From NCBI GenBank assembly GCA_017479035.1, contig JAFVCR010000179.1:1-6038 (forward strand): a DNA stretch of 6,038 nucleotides, written 5' to 3'. Both the position numbers and the translations under genes were made by a program. This DNA is from Kiritimatiellia bacterium (GTDB lineage: Bacteria > Verrucomicrobiota > Kiritimatiellia > RFP12 > UBA1067). Each line of letters begins with the position of its first letter. Position 1 is the stretch's first letter. The notes beneath the pieces are model-generated. The model was not told the DNA's origin. It saw nothing but the letters and a program-made list of their open reading frames with translations, and ran no database searches. Of this stretch, positions 1-5,833 are shown piece by piece.

Positions 1-566
1 GTGTCTGCTGCGGGGGGAGCCTCCGTGGAACCAGTGCGGGAGTTTAGCTCGATGCGAAGTTTGAGGAGTTGTATTTCAAGTTCGTCCAAGCGGGAAAGGA
101 TGCGTTCCAGTTTTGCATTCATTGCAACCGGGAGAGGTGCAGGGGTTGCGGGAGTAGCGGAGGTGCGCGGAACGATACCGGAAGGATTCGCGGCGAGAGA
201 GTCCCACCAAAGCACCGTGCCGAAAGGCATCACTGCGCGGAATGCGCGGGCAAGCGGCGTGTGCGCCGATGCGTCGGCGAGGGTCTTGTCATGCGCGCTC
301 TTGGGGTCGAGGCATTGCACCAGCGAGCCGCCAGTCACGGCGAGGAAATACCTGTCTGCAAGATGCCGCGCCATTACGCAATACGGGAGAAAATACTTGA
401 ACGGGCGGCGGTCGATCGGGCGCATTCGCGAAATTGTCGCGGCGAAGATGCCGGGGAGAATGTCGAGGATGATACGTGCGGCGGCACCGGAGCCTACGCG
501 CGAAAGCGACGGCATCAGGAATGTGCGGCCGATGAAATACGGTAGAACGAGAATGAGAATTTTCAT
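1..566 (-). CDS. Hypothetical protein, C-terminus beyond the window edge
   Basis: The frame is open from an ATG at 566-564 to the window edge, giving 188 residues with no stop, so the gene is partial at its 3' end. The start overlaps the stop of the upstream transferase gene as ATGA (563-566), which suggests translational coupling. An AAGGA ribosome binding site lies at 580-576 with a 9-base spacer, the same arrangement as for the upstream gene. The protein begins with a hydrophobic stretch (MKILILVLPYFIG) and has several further hydrophobic patches in its first 120 residues, including KYFLPYCVMARHLADRYF around residues 58-75. An Ala/Pro/Thr-rich linker (about residues 132-147) follows, then a heptad-like, coiled-coil-looking helix rich in Leu, Glu and Arg (about 150-175). 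I do not recognise the family. From its position it probably serves the same surface-polymer pathway, perhaps at the membrane, but this is inference only. Confidence 0.78.
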   Translation of the reverse strand, partial: MKILILVLPYFIGRTFLMPSLSRVGSGAAARIILDILPGIFAATISRMRPIDRRPFKYFLPYCVMARHLADRYFLAVTGGSLVQCLDPKSAHDKTLADASAHTPLARAFRAVMPFGTVLWWDSLAANPSGIVPRTSATPATPAPLPVAMNAKLERILSRLDELEIQLLKLRIELNSRTGSTEAPPAAD

Positions 567-3500
567 TTGCCGGTGTCCTTCAATATGCCTTCGGCGAGAT
601 GGCGGGAGAAATCGCTGCGGTATGTGAAGAAACTCCGCGCGATTTTGCGTTTGTCGGGTTCAAGAGTGAAGTTTCGCTCAGCATAGTGCGCGAGGAGGTT
701 TGCGACGGATTCAAGTCCCGTCACGGAATTGAATATCTTTGCCGTTTGCGCAGATGCAAACACGAGGTCTCCATGCGTTGCCGAATCGCGTGCAGGGTCG
801 TCGAGGTCCGGCATCCAGAATAGGACGGGGCGTTCGCGGAAGAGAAAATCGAATGCGATGGAGGAATAGTCGGTCAAGAGCATGTCGGCCGTGCGGATGT
901 ATTCGGACAGGCTGGAGGTGTCGCACAATTCCACAAACGGCGGCAGGGCGAAAACCTTGTTCGTGCCAAGTATCCGCTGGAGCGCATGGTGGGTGTTGAA
1001 CACGATGCGCACGCCGCTTTCGTGCAGACGGCGTATCGCGGGGGATGCCATCAGCGCGGATATGCGCCGGGAGAAGAAGGACGTCTCGAAGTCCTCGCGC
1101 GTTTTCATGTCGTAGCGCCAGGTGAAGGATACGAGCAGGACTTTCTTTTCCGATTCGCTCTTGGGTGCGGCGGCTGCGAGGAGGTCGAAGCGCGGAAGAC
1201 CGGCCTGGATGGCACGGAAAGAGTTTTCCGTCATCGAGTAGCGCTCTTCGGCATCGCGCAGGAATTTTTCTTCGATGGCGGAAGAGACGTTTGCGGAGTC
1301 GAAGCGGTGGAAAAGGCTTACCATCAAGGCGTTGACGCGCGTGAACATATAGCCATGCTGCATGAACACGAGGTCGCAATCATCCTGCGCGCGCAAATAG
1401 GCGGCAAGCCCTTGCGGGAGGGACACATCCTCCATCACGACGGCGCGGGCGCGGCAGAACGCATCGCCGGAAATTTGTTCATCCAGCATCGAATGGTCGC
1501 GCAAAGCATCGTCGGGGACGATTATCACATCGTCGCGATATGGAGAATTTTTGATGCGCTTGGCGTAGAAAGGCGAGTTTTTCTGCGTGACGTATTTGCA
1601 GGGAACGCCAGACTTCTTGAGATACGAATAGAACATCCACGAGTCGATGCGCTCGGCGGAACGGTCGTTGAGGAATGATACAACTATGACTGTATCGCGC
1701 ACGTGGCAGGCTTTGCGCCGTGCATCAAAACGTTCGATTGCGGCGGCGGCCTCGGGACGGATATTTGCGGCAGGTTCGGGTTCGTCAAGCGCAGAGCCGT
1801 AGCCGGCGAGCAGTTTTTGCAACGTTTCCATCGGCAGAGGATCGGCGGCGCAGATTCCCGCGATTGTATCTGCGGAGGCCTCGGCAAGCATTGTCTTCAA
1901 CGTGCGGGCGGCGGAGATGTTGTTGCGCACGTAGTATATCGCATCTAGCAAGAGGCGCGCCATCACAAGCCCGCGCGCCTTGGGCGTGGCGGCCTTGTAT
2001 TGCGGATATTGTACTAATGTGAAGAACGTGCGTATCGCGAGCGATTGCGAGCCTTCTCCCGATGCGGATGCAGAATGCAACAGACGCGACGCCGCGCCGG
2101 AAGGAATGTTGCGGCGGTAGCGATAAAACGCTTCCTGCATTGTGGAAATGCGCTTGGCGGCAAGGAGAATCGTGGCGTTGGCGAAGAGGTCTTCCGCAAG
2201 CGGAATTTCGGCAAATCTGAAATTGATCGACTCCAGAAAACTGCGGCGGTATGCGCAGAAGCAGCACGATGCGCAGTTGCGCAGAATCGTAAGATCGTCG
2301 AGGGAAAAGATGTCTTTTGCGGGAAAGTGCTTTTTCTGGTTTGCAAGGCTCCAGAACTGCGGCATGGGTTCGAGTGTTTTATAGTCGAACGCTTCGTAGT
2401 CGAAAAACACCATGTCAAGTTCCTGCGTGTCGGCCTTGGCTACGAGTTTCTCGACCGCGTCCGGGCGGAGCAGGTCATCGCCATCGATGAACATCACGTA
2501 GCGGCCGCGTGCGTTTGCAAGCGCAAGGTTGCGTGCGGCGGAAACGCCGGAATTGAGTTGGTGGAATACGCGCACACGCCTGTCCACAGACGCGATTTCG
2601 TCGAGGATTGCGCCGGAGCGGTCAGCCGAACCGTCGTCCACGCAGATGATTTCGATATTGTCGTGCGTTTGCGCCAGCAAGGAGGCAAGGCACGCGGTGA
2701 CATACAGCTCAACGTTATAGACGGGGACAATTATTGTTGCGTCTACATCCGTCTGCGGAATCTCCCTTGCGGGGCGTTCGCGCAGAGAAACTTCCTGACG
2801 GCACTCGCCGCTGTATGTAGCAAGAAGATCGCGGCCTTTGTCGAAGAACTTTTCCCGTTCCGCAAGGCATATCTCGCGGCGTTCGGCAAACCGCGTCTTG
2901 GCGAGAATAGCAGCGGCATCTTGCGCACGGGCGGGGAACTCCTCTGCGGCCGCAACGACGAGTTTATAGAACTCGCCCCACCAAGAGAGGAAGCCGCCGC
3001 ATTCGATGTCGCGCCGGATGGATTCGAGCGTGGAGAAAACCTCGTTATCGGTGCGTTTTGCGCCATCGATTTCTCCTGCAAGCCATTTCTCCTTGAAGGC
3101 AAAGAAGCGCTTGCTGCGCATCCATGAGGCAAAGCCGGAGGCGATGCCGCCGGCCAACTTTATGCCGGGAGCGGCAAATGTTGCGCGGCGATACATTTTT
3201 CCACGGCAGGAGAGGTCGTTGGCAAATTCCGGCGAAGCAATGTGCACTCCCGGCTTTGCCGCAGAATTGCATTCGGCGAAATCCGCATCGGAAAACTTGT
3301 CCAGCGCAAGCGACATGCGCTCAAACGCAAGGCGGCCAAGTTCTTCGCCGCTTGCAAGGAACATTACATATTCGCCCTTCTCACGAGCCGCATCAAATCC
3401 ATCGGTGGAAATGCGCCTATCGCCATTGGCAAGTTCTTCAAAGAGTTTCTCCGTGGCGGCATCAGGTGCGGCTGCGCTGCATTTCAATTCCCAGTTTTCA

Positions 3501-4105
3501 AGGCTCTGGCGTTTGACGCTTGCTATCGTGCGCATGGCGGCCTCTGGAGAGGCGGATTGCGGATGAATCAGGCACACCGAAATCTTCGGCGCAAACGCGA
3601 TATGCTCTTTGAGTGCGTTTGCAACCGCGCCTTGGGGATTGCGGGAAATGGCATTTTGGATCTCCACCGGGCGCAGCGCCAATGCCTCGGCAGGATCTGC
3701 GAGGTTGTCCACAAACTCCGCAAGAGCCTCTTCGGAGGAAGGAACGTAATCCTCGCCAGTAAAGCGCGTTGCCACCTTGCGCGGATACTCGAACACGCTT
3801 CCGGCCAGGCGGCGCACGCGAGCGGCAAACGTGGCGGGGGTGTCGTGCGCGGACGGGGTAAGATTGTGTTCGCGCAGGAATGATGTTTTGAAGATTGCAA
3901 TATCCGTTGCGATGGCAATGTCTGCATCTTCCGCAACGGCGGAAAGTTTGAAAATCTCGAATGCCGTGGCGGAGGCTATCGCGTCTTTCTCGTGGAGGAA
4001 CAGCACAAAACGCTTCGGCGCATCGTGCATAGTGCGCTCGAAGAATGTGCAAAAATCGCCATCTCCGCTTTTGCGTATTGCGACTGTCAAGCCGGCATCG
4101 TCCAT
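563..4105 (-). CDS. Multidomain GT2 glycosyltransferase / CDP-glycerol glycerophosphotransferase-like fusion
   Basis: This 1180-residue cytoplasmic transferase has no signal peptide and no obvious membrane segment. The central domain (about residues 455-665) is a typical family 2 glycosyltransferase: ATIIVPVYN at 456-464, VDDGS at 489-493, the metal-binding DGDD at 541-544, and an ED pair at 638-639. The C-terminal domain (about 803-1170) matches the CDP-glycerol:poly(glycerophosphate) glycerophosphotransferase family (TagF/TagB, Pfam Glyphos_transf). Its marks are QHG at 916-918, GLPRFDLL at 969-976, VLLVSFTWR at 989-997, a His pair at 1039-1040, and ADMLLTDYSS at 1073-1082 followed by FDFL and RPVLF. 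The linker at about 670-800 looks helical. Residues 31-116 and 174-310 resemble degenerate GT-A domains. The expected role is adding a sugar and then a polyol phosphate to a surface polymer; the actual donors cannot be read from sequence. The start is supported by an AAGGA site 9 bases upstream. The gene follows the recombinase by 55 bases with no terminator seen, and overlaps the next gene by 4 bases. Confidence 0.9.
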   Translation of the reverse strand: MDDAGLTVAIRKSGDGDFCTFFERTMHDAPKRFVLFLHEKDAIASATAFEIFKLSAVAEDADIAIATDIAIFKTSFLREHNLTPSAHDTPATFAARVRRLAGSVFEYPRKVATRFTGEDYVPSSEEALAEFVDNLADPAEALALRPVEIQNAISRNPQGAVANALKEHIAFAPKISVCLIHPQSASPEAAMRTIASVKRQSLENWELKCSAAAPDAATEKLFEELANGDRRISTDGFDAAREKGEYVMFLASGEELGRLAFERMSLALDKFSDADFAECNSAAKPGVHIASPEFANDLSCRGKMYRRATFAAPGIKLAGGIASGFASWMRSKRFFAFKEKWLAGEIDGAKRTDNEVFSTLESIRRDIECGGFLSWWGEFYKLVVAAAEEFPARAQDAAAILAKTRFAERREICLAEREKFFDKGRDLLATYSGECRQEVSLRERPAREIPQTDVDATIIVPVYNVELYVTACLASLLAQTHDNIEIICVDDGSADRSGAILDEIASVDRRVRVFHQLNSGVSAARNLALANARGRYVMFIDGDDLLRPDAVEKLVAKADTQELDMVFFDYEAFDYKTLEPMPQFWSLANQKKHFPAKDIFSLDDLTILRNCASCCFCAYRRSFLESINFRFAEIPLAEDLFANATILLAAKRISTMQEAFYRYRRNIPSGAASRLLHSASASGEGSQSLAIRTFFTLVQYPQYKAATPKARGLVMARLLLDAIYYVRNNISAARTLKTMLAEASADTIAGICAADPLPMETLQKLLAGYGSALDEPEPAANIRPEAAAAIERFDARRKACHVRDTVIVVSFLNDRSAERIDSWMFYSYLKKSGVPCKYVTQKNSPFYAKRIKNSPYRDDVIIVPDDALRDHSMLDEQISGDAFCRARAVVMEDVSLPQGLAAYLRAQDDCDLVFMQHGYMFTRVNALMVSLFHRFDSANVSSAIEEKFLRDAEERYSMTENSFRAIQAGLPRFDLLAAAAPKSESEKKVLLVSFTWRYDMKTREDFETSFFSRRISALMASPAIRRLHESGVRIVFNTHHALQRILGTNKVFALPPFVELCDTSSLSEYIRTADMLLTDYSSIAFDFLFRERPVLFWMPDLDDPARDSATHGDLVFASAQTAKIFNSVTGLESVANLLAHYAERNFTLEPDKRKIARSFFTYRSDFSRHLAEGILKDTGK

Positions 4106-4114
4106 CTGGGTAAA

Positions 4115-4119
4115 TCCTT
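4115..4119 (-). promoter_or_regulatory. Ribosome binding site of the large transferase
   Basis: On the minus strand AAGGA ends 9 bases before the ATG at 4105-4103. It supports that start and lies immediately outside the left inverted repeat, so it would stay with the transferase gene if the central segment inverted. Confidence 0.65.
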
Positions 4120-4122
4120 GTA

Positions 4123-4153
4123 TGCGGTTTTTATATCAGACTTTATCGACCGC
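4123..4153 (-). repeat. Left inverted repeat (IR-L), putative recombination site
   Basis: Read on the minus strand this 31-bp element matches 4808-4838 on the plus strand at 27 of 31 positions. It shares GCGGT, then the perfect 12-bp core GATAAAGTCTGA (minus 4147-4136), then ATAAAA. All four differences are transitions. It starts 7 bases past the recombinase stop codon and ends 17 bases before the start of the large transferase gene. The outer bases form a dyad (GCGGT facing ACCGC across 20 bases), giving an imperfect palindrome centred near the CT of the core. That layout fits a serine invertase crossover site, although a conserved outward promoter element is an alternative. Confidence 0.8.
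4130..4138 (-). promoter_or_regulatory. Possible outward extended -10 element in IR-L
   Basis: On the minus strand the repeat contains TGATATAAA, close to an extended -10 (TGnTATAAT), facing the large transferase gene. Transcription would begin near 4123 and give a short leader holding the ribosome binding site. No recognisable -35 hexamer lies at the usual distance, so this is tentative. The element may instead be only part of the recombination site. Confidence 0.3.
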
Positions 4154-4160
4154 CATACTA

Positions 4161-4772
4161 TCACATTTCATGCGTTTTTACAATCCCCGAATCCATGCAC
4201 CATCGCATGAATGTTGTGCGAGAAACCTTTAGGCGTTTCGCGGCATAGCGTTGCGAAATTCGCCCAGTGGCCCAGAGGCGGCCAACTCCTGCGAAATCCC
4301 GCGATACGGGTTTTCTCGGCGCGCCGAAACGCACACCGCGCAGTTTTGCGGCTGCGATGCCTTCGCGCTGGCGGCGGCGTATGGCTTCGCGTTCGGTCTC
4401 GGCCACGTATGAAAGCAATTCAAGGACAATATCTGCTATCAGCGTTTGCGTTAGGCTCCGTTTGCAAGATGTGCAAAGAAGCGGCATGTCCAATACTTCT
4501 ATCGTCACCTTGCAATGTTTAGTGAGATGCCGCCACGTCTCCAGAAGTTCCGCATAGTAGCGCCCCAGCCTGTCAAGACTCGCCACGACAAGGACATCCC
4601 CCTCGCGCAACGTTGCCATCAGTTCGTGCCACGCGGGTCTGTTGAAATCCTTTCCGGAAATGCGATCGGTGAATATCGCGTCCATTCCTATGCCATGTGC
4701 CGTGAGCGCATCTATCTGCCGCGCAGTATTCTGTTCGCGTGTCGACACCCGGGCATACCCGAAAACAGCCAT
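4161..4772 (-). CDS. Serine recombinase (resolvase/DNA invertase family)
   Basis: This 203-residue site-specific recombinase cuts both strands through a phosphoserine link and re-joins them. The N-terminal catalytic domain (about residues 1-125) has YARVST with R8 and the nucleophile S10, then LDRLGR with D67, R68 and R71, the same numbering as gamma-delta/Tn3 resolvase. The long helix starts around TEREAIRRRQREGIAAAK (126-143). A short C-terminal helix-turn-helix (about 158-192, including GRISQRYAAKRLKVSR) should bind the site. Length and layout fit small DNA invertases and resolvases, not the large serine integrases. An upstream in-frame ATG (4805) would add 11 residues, but the start at 4772 is preferred: it has an AAAGGAG site and puts the catalytic serine at position 10. 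The gene lies between inverted repeats, so inversion of its own segment is the likely reaction. It could also act on sites elsewhere. Confidence 0.93.
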   Translation of the reverse strand: MAVFGYARVSTREQNTARQIDALTAHGIGMDAIFTDRISGKDFNRPAWHELMATLREGDVLVVASLDRLGRYYAELLETWRHLTKHCKVTIEVLDMPLLCTSCKRSLTQTLIADIVLELLSYVAETEREAIRRRQREGIAAAKLRGVRFGAPRKPVSRDFAGVGRLWATGRISQRYAAKRLKVSRTTFMRWCMDSGIVKTHEM

Positions 4773-4776
4773 AATG

Positions 4777-4783
4777 CTCCTTT
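4777..4783 (-). promoter_or_regulatory. Ribosome binding site deciding the recombinase start
   Basis: AAAGGAG on the minus strand lies 4 bases before the ATG at 4772-4770. The spacer is short, but this strong site favours the internal ATG over the one at 4805, which overlaps the putative promoter and would be at or upstream of the transcript start. Confidence 0.6.
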
Positions 4784-4795
4784 CTCTTTTCTGCA

Positions 4796-4804
4796 ATTTT
4801 ACCA
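4796..4804 (-). promoter_or_regulatory. Putative recombinase promoter (extended -10)
   Basis: On the minus strand TGGTAAAAT matches an extended -10 (TGn plus 5 of 6 of TATAAT). Transcription would start near 4789, upstream of the recombinase ribosome binding site. No good -35 is present, which extended -10 promoters can tolerate. The element lies 4 bases inside the right repeat, so it would move with the segment on inversion. Confidence 0.45.
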
Positions 4805-4807
4805 TAA

Positions 4808-4838
4808 GCGGTTGATAAAGTCTGACATAAAAGCCACA
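4808..4838 (+). repeat. Right inverted repeat (IR-R), putative recombination site
   Basis: This is the plus-strand partner of 4123-4153. The perfect core GATAAAGTCTGA is at 4814-4825; the differences from the left copy are at 4813, 4826, 4833 and 4836, all transitions. It ends directly against the ribosome binding site of the Stealth-family gene, 8 bases before its start codon. Similarity stops sharply at both ends, which argues for a functional site rather than the remnant of a long duplication. Confidence 0.8.
4823..4831 (+). promoter_or_regulatory. Possible weak outward extended -10 element in IR-R
   Basis: TGACATAAA corresponds to TGATATAAA in the left repeat but has lost the first T of the -10 hexamer. 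If used, it would face the right-hand operon and start transcription around 4838, leaving a leader of only about 9 bases. No -35 is visible. If the repeats are promoters, the left copy should be the stronger one. Confidence 0.2.
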
Positions 4839-4844
4839 GGGAGG
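4839..4844 (+). promoter_or_regulatory. Ribosome binding site of the Stealth gene, unusually close
   Basis: GGGAGG ends only 2 bases before the ATG at 4847, closer than the usual 5 to 9. No alternative start fits: an in-frame TGA at 4823-4825 blocks upstream starts, and the first conserved block begins at residue 16. Confidence 0.5.
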
Positions 4845-4846
4845 CT

Positions 4847-5833
4847 ATGAACACGAAAGAGACCGGCAAGACACTTCACCTGCACGGAGAAATTGATATT
4901 GTCGTCACATGGGTGGACGGCAAGAGTCTTTGTCATTCCGGAGCAGAGGGCGCGGAGAATTGCCGGTTCAGGGACTGGGGGCTGATGGGGCATTGGTTCA
5001 GGTGCGTGCAGGAATGCCTGCCGTGGGCGCGAAGGATTCATGTTGTCACGAACGGGCAGGTGCCGGAGGGCTTTGACGAATCGGATCCGAAGATGCGGCT
5101 TGTGCGGCACGAAACTTTCATGCCGCACGACGCGTTGCCTACGTTCAATTCGTGCGCGATTGAGGCGTATCTCGACAGGATCCCGGATTTGGCGGAAAGG
5201 TTCGTGTATTTCAATGACGATATGTTTGTCCTGCGTCCGCTGGAGCCGGAGTTCTTTTTCAAAGACGGCGTGCCGTGCGATTTTGCGCTATTCGACACGA
5301 TACGCTTTGCGCCAGATTCGGCGGGGGAACTGGTAGCGCAGAACGTCAAGTGGATAAACGCAAATTTCACGGCGCGGGAAATCTACGCGAAAAACCGCAG
5401 ACGGCTTTTGTCGTTCGCAAATGGATGGAAAAGCGCGGCGAGGAATTTCCTTTACATGGCGCTGGTGCGGGATTGGGTGGCGAATTTCTACAATCCGCAT
5501 CTGCCGGCGGCGTTGACGAAGGCAACCTACAAAGAGGTATGGGCAAAGTGCGCGGACGTGCTGGAGCGCACGGGAAAATGCAGGTATCGCGAGGATTGGA
5601 ACGTCAGCCACTGGCTGATGCGGAACTGGCAACTTGCGGCGGGGAATTACCGTCCAATGAGATTTGCGGGAAAGTATTTCGATGCGACGGACGCACGAAT
5701 CGATGAGATTTGCGACGCGGTGGTGCATCGCCGCGAGGCTTTGATCTGCATAAACGACGTGGGCGGCTTGAGCGATTTCGCGGAGGGAATACGGCGCATC
5801 AAGGATGCGTTCGAGAGGATGGTAAGGCTGTGA
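4847..5833 (+). CDS. Stealth-family sugar-phosphate transferase (capsule type)
   Basis: This complete 328-residue protein carries the conserved blocks of the Stealth family, whose characterised members are capsule polymerases that transfer hexose-1-phosphate from a nucleotide sugar to form phosphodiester-linked glycans. Block 1 is IDIVVTWVDG (16-25). Block 2 runs from about 40 to 129 and includes FRDWG, LPWARRIHVVTNGQVP, LPTFNS and the acidic FNDDMF (122-127). Block 3 (about 217-258) has PHLPAALTKATYKEVW and RYRED. Block 4 begins at CINDV (301-305). There is no signal peptide or membrane segment, so it should act in the cytoplasm or at the inner membrane face. It is the first gene of the right-hand operon and lies 74 bases from the divergent recombinase. 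Its stop overlaps the next start by one base (TGATG). The exact sugar cannot be inferred. Confidence 0.9.
   Translation: MNTKETGKTLHLHGEIDIVVTWVDGKSLCHSGAEGAENCRFRDWGLMGHWFRCVQECLPWARRIHVVTNGQVPEGFDESDPKMRLVRHETFMPHDALPTFNSCAIEAYLDRIPDLAERFVYFNDDMFVLRPLEPEFFFKDGVPCDFALFDTIRFAPDSAGELVAQNVKWINANFTAREIYAKNRRRLLSFANGWKSAARNFLYMALVRDWVANFYNPHLPAALTKATYKEVWAKCADVLERTGKCRYREDWNVSHWLMRNWQLAAGNYRPMRFAGKYFDATDARIDEICDAVVHRREALICINDVGGLSDFAEGIRRIKDAFERMVRL

Larger units (their letters stand above)
4154..4807. other. Putative invertible segment carrying its own recombinase
   Basis: These 654 bp lie between two inverted 31-bp repeats and contain the complete serine recombinase gene and its likely promoter, and nothing else. 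Inversion between the repeats would leave the recombinase intact but turn it and its promoter to face the right-hand operon instead of the left. No target-site duplication is visible outside the repeats and no DDE transposase is present, so a simple insertion sequence is unlikely. That the segment actually inverts is inference from the geometry. Confidence 0.55.

Noticed and set aside
1..627. Plus-strand ORFs of 208 and 158 codons at the left end
   Set aside because: Their products are Arg/Cys-rich and low in plausibility. The minus-strand frame here has a proper ribosome binding site and an ATGA overlap with the upstream gene.
2045..3127. Long plus-strand ORF of 360 codons
   Set aside because: It lies antisense within the large transferase gene, whose glycosyltransferase motifs are unmistakable. 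Its product shows no recognisable domain and reflects GC-rich codon bias.
4124..4153. Rho-independent terminator formed by GCGGT and ACCGC in the left repeat
   Set aside because: The stem is only 5 bp with a 20-base loop, and no T-tract follows on the minus strand.
4773..4805. Longer N terminus for the recombinase from the ATG at 4805
   Set aside because: The extra 11 residues would overlap the putative -10 element, lack a ribosome binding site, and shift the catalytic serine from the canonical position 10.
4123..4838. Insertion sequence or Tn3-type transposon with terminal repeats
   Set aside because: No transposase is present, no target duplication flanks the repeats, and the enclosed gene is a small serine recombinase with a full catalytic set.
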